A stretch of DNA of 64,000 nucleotides from JANNPJ01 sp965200525 (GCA_965200525.1 OZ241368.1:372001-436000), one strand, 5' to 3'; shown: positions 33,542 to 42,180, counted from the first letter of the stretch. A program made the numbers and translations. Notes: generated by a model not told the origin, from the sequence alone.

Positions 33542-34384
33542 TCAGTGGGCGCGGGCGGCGAACAACGCGTTGATTCGGCCGAAGTCCAGCGCACCATCCA
33601 GGTGGGTGAAGGTGCCCTCCCGCAGCAACTCCTGGGTCGAGGCCTTCGCCAGCGAATAGGCCACCTGGCTCAGCGCGGTGCCTACGCTGAGACGCCGCAC
33701 GCCCACCGAGGCGAACTCACCCACGCTCGGCCCGCCGGGACCGGCCATCACGTTCACCGGCAGACGGGATCCGGAGACGATCTTGTCCAGGGCGGCGAGA
33801 TCGGTGAGACCGGGCACGAAGATGCCGTCGGCGCCGGCATCGGCGTAGGCCGCGGCGCGGGCGAGGACATGGTCCAGGCGCTCCTCCTCGAGGCCGATCC
33901 CGAAGAGATACACGTCGGTGCGCGCGTTGATCACCAGGGCATCCAGGCCGCTGCGCCCAGCGGCCTCACGGGCAGCGGCGAGACGCGCGGACTGGGCCTC
34001 GATGCTGAACAGGCCCCCATCCGGGGCACCGGAGTCCTCCAGGTTGATCCCGACGGCTCCGGCCGAAACCACGCCCCGCACAGTCATGGCCACATCTTGC
34101 GGTTGCGTTCCGTACCCGCCCTCGATGTCGGCGGTGACCGGCACGTCCACTGCGGCGGCGATCCGGGCAACCACCTCAACCATGGCCTCACGGGTGAGTT
34201 GCTGGCCGTCGGCGCGACCCAGCGACCAGGCGATGCCTCCGCTGGTGGTGGCGATCGCCGGTGCGCCGGCTTCGACCATCAGGACGGCGCTGGCTGCATC
34301 CCAGGCGTTCGGCAGCACCAGGATCGATCCGGCGTGCAGCGAACGGAACGTCTGGGCCTTGGCTTCGAGACTTGTTGTCGACAC
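33542..34384 (-). CDS. Isocitrate lyase / PEP mutase family protein
   Basis: 280 residues, TIM barrel: LHAGSILVLPNAWDAASAVLMVEAG, AIATTSGGIAWSLG, VPVTADIEGGYG (metal-binding Asp), VGINLEDSG and LVINARTDVYL. The active-site Cys loop of true isocitrate lyases is not seen. This 2-methylisocitrate-lyase/PEP-mutase-like subgroup is common beside ada/alkA genes, and its substrate is unknown. GTG 34384 is chosen because GGGGA precedes it. It is first in an operon with the Ada-AlkA gene. Confidence 0.88.
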   Translation of the reverse strand: MSTTSLEAKAQTFRSLHAGSILVLPNAWDAASAVLMVEAGAPAIATTSGGIAWSLGRADGQQLTREAMVEVVARIAAAVDVPVTADIEGGYGTQPQDVAMTVRGVVSAGAVGINLEDSGAPDGGLFSIEAQSARLAAAREAAGRSGLDALVINARTDVYLFGIGLEEERLDHVLARAAAYADAGADGIFVPGLTDLAALDKIVSGSRLPVNVMAGPGGPSVGEFASVGVRRLSVGTALSQVAYSLAKASTQELLREGTFTHLDGALDFGRINALFAARAH

Positions 34385-34600
34385 GTCTGTCCCCACAGTT
34401 GAAAGGTCGCATCCAGAGCCGTCTGTGCATCGGCTGGCTCGACCCTGCCACGGCCGGGACGGAGTCCGCATCGATCTCGACGGTGATGTCGCGTTCCTGC
34501 CAGACGCCCACGCGAGAAGAGCCCGTCGTCTCCACGAGCCTGCCGACGAGTCTGTCGCGCCCAGCCGAGATACCCACCCTGATCTACGGCGCCGGCGGGT

Positions 34601-34762
34601 TCAGCCACCCGAGATCGGCCGTGACTCCTTGCGATTCGACTGGCGGTTGGTCGTTTCGACCGGCAGCTCGGCCTCGGGCACCAGACAAGCGTCCCCCTCA
34701 CAGGCGAGCGCGTCGGGCGAGCCCAGCATGGTGAGCTTCGGGGCGCCGTTCGCGGGCGTCAT
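34601..34762 (-). CDS. Small protein with a Cys pair, coupled to the DsbA-like gene
   Basis: 53 residues: MTPANGAPKLTMLGSPDALA, then CEGDACLVPEAELP, then a basic tail ending at TGA (34601-34603). The ATG (34760-34762) overlaps the TGA of the DsbA-like gene as ATGA, so translation is coupled. The CxxxxC pair in an otherwise plain small protein beside a dithiol oxidoreductase suggests a redox partner or substrate, which is inference. I recall similar short Cys-pair proteins in actinobacteria but cannot name a family. Confidence 0.6.
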   Translation of the reverse strand: MTPANGAPKLTMLGSPDALACEGDACLVPEAELPVETTNRQSNRKESRPISGG

Positions 34763-35412
34763 GAGCTGACCGTGGCTTCGCGGGTGATCGTGTCGAGGAC
34801 GTTGCGGAACACGGCCGGGTCCTGCGCGCCGGAGACCCCGTACCGCTGGTCGAACACGAAGAACGGGACGCCGTTGATCCCGTACTCGATCGCCTGCGCC
34901 TGGTCGGCGTGGACGTCGGCGAGGAACTCGTCCTCCTGCAGCGAACGCAGCACGTCGTCACGGTCGAATCCGGCCTCGGCCCCGATGTCGGCCAGGACGT
35001 CGAGCCGGCCCAGATGGCGCCCGTCCTCGAAGTAGGCCTTGAGCAGGCGCTCCTTCACGTCGACCTGGGCGCCCTTGGTCTTGGCGTAGTGCAGGAGCTG
35101 GTGGGCCTTGACCGTATTCGTGTGGTGCAGCGCATCGAAGTCGTAGTGCAGGCCGACGGCCTCGGCGATGCCGACGACGTTGGTCAGCATGGCCTGCGCC
35201 TGGGCCGGGGCGATGCCCTTGTGCCGGGCCAGGTAGTCGACCTCGCTGCCCTCGAAGTCGGTGGGCGTGTCCGGGGACAGCTCGAAGGAGTGGTACTCGA
35301 CCTCGACCTGGCCCGGGAAGCCGGCGATCGCCGTCTCAAATTTTCTCTTGCCGATGAAGCACCAGGGGCAGGCGATGTCGGACCAGATGTCGACTTTGAT
35401 GCTGTTGCTCAT
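34759..35412 (-). CDS. DsbA-family (FrnE-like) dithiol oxidoreductase
   Basis: 217 residues, no signal peptide, so cytosolic. VDIWSDIACPWCFIGKRKFE carries the thioredoxin-fold CPWC active site (C15, C18). YHSFELSPDTP, KAHQLLHYAKTKG and AIEYGINGVPFFVF with the cis-Pro loop (GVPFF) are the FrnE/DsbA subfamily blocks. It likely acts as a disulfide isomerase or an oxidoreductase of aromatic compounds. A GAAGGG ribosome-binding site precedes ATG 35412. It is coupled to the 53-residue Cys-pair gene. Confidence 0.92.
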   Translation of the reverse strand: MSNSIKVDIWSDIACPWCFIGKRKFETAIAGFPGQVEVEYHSFELSPDTPTDFEGSEVDYLARHKGIAPAQAQAMLTNVVGIAEAVGLHYDFDALHHTNTVKAHQLLHYAKTKGAQVDVKERLLKAYFEDGRHLGRLDVLADIGAEAGFDRDDVLRSLQEDEFLADVHADQAQAIEYGINGVPFFVFDQRYGVSGAQDPAVFRNVLDTITREATVSS

Positions 35413-35519
35413 GAGATCGAGACCCTTCCGAAGCCGCCGCCACGGACCGGATCTCTCCCGGTCACGGGGCGCTTACTTTTGAGAAGCTGCTTACCCGCTG
35501 AAGTGTAGCTCGAGGCCCC

Positions 35520-35834
35520 TTAGCTGCGAACCTGACCCCGAGCCGGCTCGCCGGCCGGAACCGGGTTCAGCACCAGCACCTCCGACGGCTCGGCCATTTT
35601 GCCCGCGTTGGCCACACCCAGGCGCTGAAGGGCCTCACCCGTACTGTGCGCCTCCAGGGCCTCGCGACTCTCCCACTGCTCGACCATCACCAGGCGATCA
35701 GCCATCTCCGTCAGCGCGTACAGCTGGCACCCGGCCTCCTGATGTACGGCCGGGATCTCGTTGACGAACGCCGCGATCACGGCGTCCCGGTGCTCCGGCA
35801 ACGGGCGAATGGTGGCCACGACAACAATCGGCAC
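35520..35834 (-). CDS. Antibiotic-biosynthesis-type (putative quinol) monooxygenase
   Basis: 104 residues. VVVATIRPLPEHRDAVIAAF, AGCQLYALTEMADRLVMVEQWESREALEAHS and ALQRL are the ABM ferredoxin-like fold with the VEQWES strand of YgiN-type quinol monooxygenases. The GTG start at 35834 is preceded by GGAGG. It is small, cytosolic and probably dimeric. Confidence 0.88.
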   Translation of the reverse strand: MPIVVVATIRPLPEHRDAVIAAFVNEIPAVHQEAGCQLYALTEMADRLVMVEQWESREALEAHSTGEALQRLGVANAGKMAEPSEVLVLNPVPAGEPARGQVRS

Positions 35835-36324
35835 AGGTCCTCCTCGACGTCCTACTACTTGATCCGGCCGCGACCGTACCCGACTCCCCGAACGGCGTCC
35901 GAGCCAGTTCGACCTGGTCGACGACACATCACGGAGGCAGCTCACTGGCACAAGTCGCCAAAGGCTGGCAGACTGACAGCTATGTAGCTGATTGGCTCTA
36001 AGCAGCTCGATACAGCGCAGAGATCCACCGGGACGTCCGCCGACTGACTGCTGGCTGCACTTCGGTTGGCTGACTTCCCGAAAGGCACTTGTCGAACATC
36101 CGTCCGGCGAGCTGCAACCACCGATCGGCACCTCGAGAGCACGCCTACGAAAGGTGAGCACCGTGTCAGAGCAACCAGGCCCACTCGCGGAGGTCGGTCG
36201 AGACCACCCGCCGTGGCCCGCCCCCCTCAGAACGATCAACCGCAGCACCAAAAGACGGCTGGATCGACGCGGGAACGCCGACCCAGCCGAGGGAACACGT
36301 TATTCATCCGGCCTGGAATCCAAC
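35835..36324. other. Divergent upstream region of the glycosyltransferase-like gene
   Basis: CAGCTATGTAGCTG (35977-35990) is a palindrome with 6-base arms and a 2-base centre, a possible operator. GAAAGGTGAG stands six bases before an in-frame GTG at 36163. The true start of the next gene may therefore be here and not at 36325. The 36163-36324 part encodes a low-complexity Pro/Arg-rich stretch. Confidence 0.4.
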
Positions 36325-37647
36325 ATGTCCGTCACTCAGCTTACGCCCGGCGAGCGGCAAGATCCTAGAGTCGCAGGGCAACTGGGCTCCCACCAGCCGT
36401 CGCATCTGAACATCATCGGCCGCGTTCCGCGCTACGCGCCCGAGGCGGCCCACGCGCAACTGTCCGCGGTGGTCTGCCCGACCAGCCGGCCACTGGAGCA
36501 GTCCTGCGAAGGGCTGCGGCTGGCCTCCTGGATCGCCTCGACGCGGGGGGCGCAATTCGTCGTGCTTCGCAGTGGGGCGGCGACCAAGCGTCCCTTCCCG
36601 GCCGAGCTGGCCGCGACCGGAGACCGCCCGACGATCGTCATCGATCTGCCCAAGAACGCCGGGTTGCCGCTACCCGACTTCCGCAACTCCCGGCATCCGG
36701 TCGCCACCCGGTATCGGCGCAGCGACCTGGCCACCAAGCGCAACCTCCCGCTGCTGATGGGGATTCTGGCCGGCTGGGAAACCGTCCTGTTCCTTGACGA
36801 CGACATCACCACGCGCCGGGCCTCACAGCTGGGCGCCGACCATCTGCCTCGGGAGGTGACCCTGCGTTTTGACGACGTCCTGGCTGACTTTCGCCACGAC
36901 CAGAGCCTGATGGCGGCGGGCTACGTGCAGGAGGACTTCGACGACAACAGCGTGGTCTGCCATGTGCGCAAGTTCGCCGGTCTGCCGCAGGACGAGTTCA
37001 TCAGCGGCGGCGCCATCGTCGTTCGCTGCCACGCCGATGTGCCGTTCTTTCCGGCCACTTATGACGAGGACTGGCTGTTTCTGTTCTTCGTCATGATGCG
37101 AGACGCTCACAGCTCGCCTTCGAGTGCGGTCAAGCGCATCGGCTCGATCCACCAGGCCGCCTATTACCCGTTCCAGGTGGTTCGGGCCCGCAGCGAGGAG
37201 CTCGGCGACGTCTTTGCCGAGGGGCTCTACAACCTGTCCGACGTGTTTCCCTCGGAGCGTGCCGACCTGGCCCGCCGGCCCGACTACTGGCTCGACGTCG
37301 TCCATGCCCGCAAGTCGATGATCGCCCACATGCTCACGCAGTTCTACGACGATTACGGCCCCACCGAGCACCAGGTGATCAACGATGTCGAAGGAGCACT
37401 GCGGGCCGCCCTGGCCATCTATCCCAGCGACCTGCGTGAGTCCGCCGGCTTGATGTCGGGGTACTTCCAGGACCTCATGGTCGATCTGCGCACTTGGACC
37501 GAGCACACGGACGACTGGTCACAACGGCTCGGGTCGGCTCTGTCGGTCGACCGGCTGCTCGCCGAACTCAAGCTCGACCAGCACACCACGGAAGTTCTCA
37601 ACCCCGGCGAGCCCTGGCTTCCCAAGCCGCGCAAGTCGGTGTCATGA
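36325..37647 (+). CDS. Glycosyltransferase-like (GT-A fold suspected) protein coupled to a DUF5753 regulator
   Basis: 440 residues from ATG 36325, or 494 from GTG 36163. A central alpha/beta domain has FVVLRSGAATK, PTIVIDLPKNAG, TKRNLPLLMGILAGWETVLFLDDDIT (DDD like the GT-A metal motif), FISGGAIVVRCHADVPFFP and YDEDWLFLFF (possible catalytic Asp/Glu). The C-terminal third is helical. I do not know the family. The pattern suggests transfer of a sugar or related group, cytosolic, with no membrane segment. Its TGA (37645-37647) overlaps an ATG at 37644 in the frame of the next gene, so it is translationally linked to the WhiJ-like regulator. Confidence 0.6.
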   Translation: MSVTQLTPGERQDPRVAGQLGSHQPSHLNIIGRVPRYAPEAAHAQLSAVVCPTSRPLEQSCEGLRLASWIASTRGAQFVVLRSGAATKRPFPAELAATGDRPTIVIDLPKNAGLPLPDFRNSRHPVATRYRRSDLATKRNLPLLMGILAGWETVLFLDDDITTRRASQLGADHLPREVTLRFDDVLADFRHDQSLMAAGYVQEDFDDNSVVCHVRKFAGLPQDEFISGGAIVVRCHADVPFFPATYDEDWLFLFFVMMRDAHSSPSSAVKRIGSIHQAAYYPFQVVRARSEELGDVFAEGLYNLSDVFPSERADLARRPDYWLDVVHARKSMIAHMLTQFYDDYGPTEHQVINDVEGALRAALAIYPSDLRESAGLMSGYFQDLMVDLRTWTEHTDDWSQRLGSALSVDRLLAELKLDQHTTEVLNPGEPWLPKPRKSVS

Positions 37648-37850
37648 CCGCCGAATCCCTGCCGAACCCCGTTCGGCGCATAGCCGATAACAATGTGGCC
37701 GAAAGCTGGCCCGCGCGTCGTAGCCTGGCTGTCCGTACATACGCCGAAAGCGGCTATGCTGACGTCCAGCTATCAAGCGGCTTGGTGTCACCTTGCCGCC
37801 CGGCATACGAGCGGGGTGAAGATCCGACCTCTGGTCAGCCCCGGAACGGG

Positions 37851-38702
37851 GTGAACAGGTTGGTCACGAGCTTCCAAGATCCGGCCGCCGCGAGGCGACG
37901 CCTCCTCAAGGAGCTCAAGCGACTGCGCTTCCAAGCTGATCTCACCCAGCGGGACGTGGCGGTCGCTCTCGACTGGAGCGCCAGCAAGGTGATACGCGTG
38001 GAGACTGGCACGGTGGCTCTCTCCACAACGGATCTTCGCGCGTTGCTGGGGCTGTACAACATCGACGACGTCGACGAGCGGGCCGACCTGGAGGCCATGG
38101 CCAAGGAAGCCCGCCGTCAGTCGTCCTGGCAGGAGTTCCGGGACGTGACCGGCCAGGAAGCGATCACCTTCTTCGGCTACGAAGAATCCTGCTCGCTGCT
38201 GCGCCAGTTCGAGAGCCTCCTGGTGCCAGGGCTGCTGCAGACCGAGGAATATGCTCGGGCCCTGCTGAAGAACACCTTTCAAATGTCGATGGAAGACATT
38301 GATCGGCAGGTCCAGTTGCGCCTCCTGCGCCAGGAGCTGCTCGACCGCGAGACGCCGCCCGAACTGTTCTTCATCGTCGGCGAAGCGGCCATCCGCCAGC
38401 AGGTGGGTGGGTCCACGGTCATGCGCCGGCAATTGGAGCAGCTCGTCGCGCTGAGCGCTCGCCCGCACATCAGCATCCAGGTCGTGCCGTTTGGCTCCGA
38501 CGCCTACCCCGGCATGCGGGGGCCCTTTGTGCTGCTGGAGTTCCCGGATCCGGCCGATGACAACGTGCTGTTCCTGGAGAGCCGGATCACTACCATTACC
38601 CGCGACGAGCCGGACCAGACCGCCGGGTTGCTGGACATCTTCCTCGACATGGAAGATCGAGCCACCAAGCCCGCCGAACTAGAGAAGATCCTCTTTCCTT
38701 GA
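37851..38702 (+). CDS. XRE-family regulator with DUF5753 (WhiJ-like)
   Basis: 283 residues from GTG 37851. An N-terminal helix-turn-helix (about 10-70: ELKRLRFQADLTQRDVAVALDWSASKVIRVETG) is followed by DUF5753 (about 100-280: LLRQFESLLVPGLLQTEEYARALL, ISIQVVPFGSDAYPGMRGPFVLLEF). Such proteins pair with DUF397 partners and control development and antibiotic production in Streptomyces (WhiJ family). The frame is open to an ATG at 37644 that overlaps the previous stop, giving a 352-residue product, and TTG 37860 is also possible; the start is unsettled. A DUF397 gene follows after 216 bases. Confidence 0.88.
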   Translation: MNRLVTSFQDPAAARRRLLKELKRLRFQADLTQRDVAVALDWSASKVIRVETGTVALSTTDLRALLGLYNIDDVDERADLEAMAKEARRQSSWQEFRDVTGQEAITFFGYEESCSLLRQFESLLVPGLLQTEEYARALLKNTFQMSMEDIDRQVQLRLLRQELLDRETPPELFFIVGEAAIRQQVGGSTVMRRQLEQLVALSARPHISIQVVPFGSDAYPGMRGPFVLLEFPDPADDNVLFLESRITTITRDEPDQTAGLLDIFLDMEDRATKPAELEKILFP

Positions 38703-38918
38703 GCCTGAGCAACCCGACGACAGGGAGGCATTGAGCCTGGCGGTGTGATCAAAGCAAGGGTCCTAACAGCGACCGGCTCCGCGTCGGCCGTAGATGAGCG
38801 ATGTCCGTCTATGGTCGATTAGCCGTTTTGCCGCTTACACTCGTGCTCCGGGCACCAGTCGCCACTTGGTTGCTCGGGGTTTCACGAGGGCCACGGGGAA
38901 GCGCTGAGGGAGTCTGCC

Positions 38919-39152
38919 ATGTCCTTGATCCATCGTCGCTGGCACATCAGTTCTTTCAGCGGGTCGAGTAACTGCGTGGAAGTGCGAGCCGAAACATCAG
39001 CCGTCCTGGTCCGACACTCCCAACGGCCCGACGGCCCGGTCATCGCCTTCACCCATCACGAATGGTTGGCCTTTTTGGCCGGCGTGCGCAACGCCGAATT
39101 CGACCTCCTGGAGCCGGGCGACAACCCTGTCGATCAATCCGGGCCGCTCTGA
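38919..39152 (+). CDS. DUF397 protein, partner of the WhiJ-like regulator
   Basis: 77 residues. WHISSFSGSSNCVEVRAETSAVLVRHSQRPDGPVIAFTHHEWLAF and LAGVRNAEFD are the complete DUF397 signature. DUF397 proteins are small partners or antagonists of DUF5753 helix-turn-helix regulators. The spacing from the regulator is larger than usual (216 bases), so it may have its own promoter. The start ATG follows AGGGAG. Confidence 0.92.
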   Translation: MSLIHRRWHISSFSGSSNCVEVRAETSAVLVRHSQRPDGPVIAFTHHEWLAFLAGVRNAEFDLLEPGDNPVDQSGPL

Positions 39153-39929
39153 CCGGCCCTGTCGGTGCCCGGCTGGTACGACGAGATCACCTGGGGAATA
39201 GCCACCTCCTTCGTTGCTTTTCTCCTGGGCCTGGCCTGGACTCGTCTGACCCAACTCGTCGTCAATCATCGCGCCCGCCGATTCTGGCGGCCGCTGGTCA
39301 GTGAGGACCTCAGCGTCGTCGTGGGCCGGTTCCGGCTCAATGATTTCGAGCCGTCCGGAGTCGTCGGGGCCGGCGACAACATCGCACTGAACGAGCTGTC
39401 CACCCACCTGGCCAAGATCGGCTTCAAGCGGTTCTCCGTCTCCTACCACGACGAGCACGTCGGGCACGGAACCCGTTCGGCGGCGAGCCTGCACGGCAAC
39501 CTGATCCTGTTGGGCGGCCCCGACGCCAACTCCCTGACCCACGAGGTGCTCACCCGCACGGCGCTGGGAATCCACTTCACCGAGGTGAGCCCGGCCCGGC
39601 TGGAGGCCTTGCGCAGCGACCGCGCGCGAGTGGAACTCCCCCTCGTCGACGGCGTCGAACGCAGCCGGTTCGGCCGGCGCCGCCTTCCTTCCTGGCGGGT
39701 GCCCATCATTGTCGACGTGCAGTCGCAGCAGGTGCACGGTCCGGAGGTCGGGCCGCTGGGGTTGAGGACGGACTGCGGGGTGATGATCCGCTGCCCGAAC
39801 CCGTTCAACCCCCGGCGGGAGGTGATCATTTTCTGCGGCAGTTACGGCTACGGCACCTGGGCCGCGGTCTGAGGCTCTCCCCCCGGGAAGTGGACACCGA
39901 TTTAGCAGGATCACGGTCCTGCTGGAAGG

Positions 39930-40262
39930 ATGTCTATCGTGCCTGCTCGTAAGCGCCGGTCGTACACGGCTGAGTACAAGGTTGAGGCTGCCCATCGGGT
40001 GATCGATTCGGACCGGATGATCTCTGAGGTCGCCCGGGAGCTGGGGATCGATCCGGGGATGCTGAGCGTCTGGGTCAAGGACGAGCGGCGCCGGGTGGGC
40101 GCGGCCGAGGTCGCGGGGGTGAAGCCGCTGGAGGCGGCCGAGCGGGCGGAGCTCCTGCGGTTACGCCGGCAGGTGGGCGAGCTGGAGAAGGACAACGCCT
40201 TCCTGGTAAAAGCCTCGGCGTACTTCGCCGCGATGCAGAAGAATCCACGCGGTTCGATCTGA
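39930..40262 (+). CDS. IS3-family transposase OrfA
   Basis: 110 residues. The helix-turn-helix of the IS3 OrfA/transposase_8 type (RRSYTAEYKVEAAHRVIDSDRMISEVARELGIDPGMLSVWVKDERR) is followed by a leucine-zipper-like heptad stretch (AAERAELLRLRRQVGELEKDNAFL). It binds the element ends. Its TGA overlaps the ATG of orfB by one base (TGATG, 40260-40264), so OrfB can be made by coupling. OrfB is in the -1 frame as in other IS3 members, but no strong slippery heptamer was seen (only GTAAAAG). Confidence 0.92.
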   Translation: MSIVPARKRRSYTAEYKVEAAHRVIDSDRMISEVARELGIDPGMLSVWVKDERRRVGAAEVAGVKPLEAAERAELLRLRRQVGELEKDNAFLVKASAYFAAMQKNPRGSI

Positions 40263-41227
40263 TGGCGAAGTACGCCGCCCCCGACGCTCCCACACCCAAT
40301 CCCGGCGACTCGGAATCGTCCGTATCCCAGCCTGATACCCGCTTCCCGCAGAGGTTCTCGGTACGCCGGATGGCGCGGCTGCTGCAGGTTTCGGCCTCGG
40401 GGTACTACGCGTACGTGCGCCGGGCCACGCTGCTGGCTCAGGCGGTGCTCTCGCCGCGTCAGCAGCGGCGCGCGGACCTGACGGTGAAGGTCCTGGACGT
40501 GCACGCCGAGTCCAAGGGCACGTACGGGTCTCCGCGGGTCACCACCGAGCTGCGTGAGCGTGGTGAGACGGTGAACGAGAAGACTGTCGCGGCGATCATG
40601 GCCGAGGTCGGGATCGAGGGGATCAGCCCACGGACCTTCAAAGTTCGCACCACGGTGGTTGATCCGATGGCGTCGTTCCCGCCGGACCGGGTCCGCCGGC
40701 GCTTCGATCAGGGGCGCTTGGATGCGGTCTGGATGACGGACATCACGTACCTGACCTGCGGTGAGGGTGACATGTTCCTGTGCGCGATCCGGGACGGGCA
40801 TTCGCGGCGGGTCCTGGGGCACGTCGTGGCCGACCATGTCGGCGCTGACATGGTCTGTGAGGCCATTGACGCCGCCGTGGCCGCCCGGGCCCAGGAGGGC
40901 CGTAGCGTGGCTTGCACGGTGCTGCATTCGGACCGTGGCGGGGAGTTCACCGCGACGCTGACGGCCCAGGCATGTGATCGGCACGATCTGGACCGGTCGA
41001 TGGGAGATACCGGGGTCTGCTGGGACAACGCCGGCGCGGAATCGTTCTGGTCGACGTTCAAGCACGAGCACTACTACCGGCACACCTACGCTACCCGGAC
41101 CGAACTCGTTGCATCAGTTGACAATTGGATTGACTGGTTCAACACTGAACGTCGTCACTCCGCGATCGGGATGCTCAGCCCCAACCGGTTCGAGCAGTCC
41201 CTGACAGGAACAGCACAAGCTGCTTAG
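40262..41227 (+). CDS. IS3-family transposase OrfB (DDE integrase core)
   Basis: 321 residues. HTH_21-like N-terminus (FSVRRMARLLQVSASGYYAY, KGTYGSPRVTTELRERG). The rve integrase core has the DDE triad: D in VWMTDITYL, D in LHSDRGGEF and E in NAGAESFWSTFKHE. RHSAIGMLSPNRFE closes the domain. It catalyses cut and join of the element. Confidence 0.95.
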   Translation: MAKYAAPDAPTPNPGDSESSVSQPDTRFPQRFSVRRMARLLQVSASGYYAYVRRATLLAQAVLSPRQQRRADLTVKVLDVHAESKGTYGSPRVTTELRERGETVNEKTVAAIMAEVGIEGISPRTFKVRTTVVDPMASFPPDRVRRRFDQGRLDAVWMTDITYLTCGEGDMFLCAIRDGHSRRVLGHVVADHVGADMVCEAIDAAVAARAQEGRSVACTVLHSDRGGEFTATLTAQACDRHDLDRSMGDTGVCWDNAGAESFWSTFKHEHYYRHTYATRTELVASVDNWIDWFNTERRHSAIGMLSPNRFEQSLTGTAQAA

Positions 41228-41492
41228 AAACCTGTCCACCGTTCGGGGGGAACCTCAGTCCGCTTCGCGACGTCCGACGAGTTCTTGCGCCTGCTCCCCC
41301 GCAAGGACCACTTCTTGGAGTGCGTCATCGGGGTCGAGGTGTTCCACGACGCCCCGCGCAAGACCGAGGTGCTGGTGCTTCGTCCTCTGGCCTCCAACGC
41401 CACCCACGCGCCGGATCCGGCCGTGACCGTGCCCGGAACAATGCCGGGAACCCTGCCGTGACCGTGCCGGAAACCATGCGCGGGACCATGCG

Positions 41493-42005
41493 TTAAGCCG
41501 GACCGACCTGCAATTCGAGCGGACGGCGGTATTCGATCTCGATCCGATTGCCGGCCGATCTCAGGGGTTGTCGCACACCGGTCGGGCGAAAGCCTCGCCG
41601 CTGGTAGTACTGCTCGACCGCCTCGTTGCCGGTGAGCACCCAGAGAAAGGCATACCGGGCCCCGGCCTCACGCACCACGTCGTCCGCCCGCTGGAGCAGG
41701 AGCTCGGCCACCCCCCGATGTCGATCTCGCGGGGACACCCACATGGACTCCAGGTAATAGCGGCCCGAGGGAGCGTCGTGCACACAGTGGATCAGCCCCA
41801 CCGGTCGCCCGTCGATCGAGGCGATCAGCCACCAGCCGCGAAGCGTCTCGGCTCGCCAGGCCGGCTCGCCGCGAGCCGTCTCGACCGCCAGGTCACCACA
41901 CAGGGCGCGCGGCGCGTCGGCCAGCGAAGCCAACCGCAGGCCTCGTAGATCCCGCCAGTCGCCCGACTGCACCCTGCTCACCGTGGCCTGGCCCAGCACG
42001 TCCAT
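41493..42005 (-). CDS. GNAT-family N-acetyltransferase
   Basis: 170 residues. DWRDLRGLRLASLADAP, WWLIASIDGRPVGLIHCVHD, YYLESMWVSPRDRHRGVAELLLQRADDV (acetyl-CoA loop RHRGVA) and LWVLTGNEAVEQYYQRRGFRPTG are the four GNAT motifs in order. Substrate unknown. It converges with the end of the IS-split gene. Confidence 0.92.
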   Translation of the reverse strand: MDVLGQATVSRVQSGDWRDLRGLRLASLADAPRALCGDLAVETARGEPAWRAETLRGWWLIASIDGRPVGLIHCVHDAPSGRYYLESMWVSPRDRHRGVAELLLQRADDVVREAGARYAFLWVLTGNEAVEQYYQRRGFRPTGVRQPLRSAGNRIEIEYRRPLELQVGPA

Positions 42006-42180
42006 CCCGATCCCCGATCCCCGTTCGCCGAATCACCGGTGAACTGACCTTAACCCCCGAGCGCGGGAAAGCGACCGGGCGAAGGCGATATCCCGGACGA
42101 GTGACCGACCCGACACGCTCATCTTGCGGACGTGGCTTACCGTGGAGTACGGACAGTGAAGTCCACAGAAGGAGATCAAG

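Larger units (their letters stand above)
39870..41257 (+). mobile_element. IS3-family insertion sequence, complete, 1388 bp
   Basis: Left end TGAGGCTCTCCCCCCGGGAA and right end (read inward on the other strand) TGAGGTTCCCCCCGAACGG are imperfect inverted repeats that also share GTGGACA further in. A 3-base target duplication GTC flanks the element (39867-39869 and 41258-41260). It carries orfA and orfB of a DDE transposase. Both ends, the duplication and both genes are intact, so the insertion looks recent and possibly active. Confidence 0.92.
39165..41461 (+). pseudogene. Membrane-anchored protein of unknown function, interrupted by an IS3-family element
   Basis: The first part (39165-39869) has an N-terminal membrane helix (ITWGIATSFVAFLLGLAWTRL). 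A soluble domain follows with NLILLGGPDANSLTHEVL, CGVMIRCPNPFNPRREVIIF and CGSYGYGTWAAV. The element (39870-41257) then breaks the frame. After it the same frame resumes (RFATSDEFLRLLPRKDHFLE ... RKTEVLVLRP) to a TGA at 41459-41461. Removing the element and one GTC copy restores about 302 residues. The GGP..N and GxxGxGTxAAVR blocks recur in bacterial proteins I have seen but cannot name. GTG 39165 lies 12 bases after the DUF397 gene, so the two were probably one operon. Confidence 0.75.

Noticed and set aside
40200..40262. Programmed -1 frameshift signal between orfA and orfB
   Set aside because: No A6/A7 slippery run or clear pseudoknot; the TGATG overlap makes coupled re-initiation the simpler explanation.
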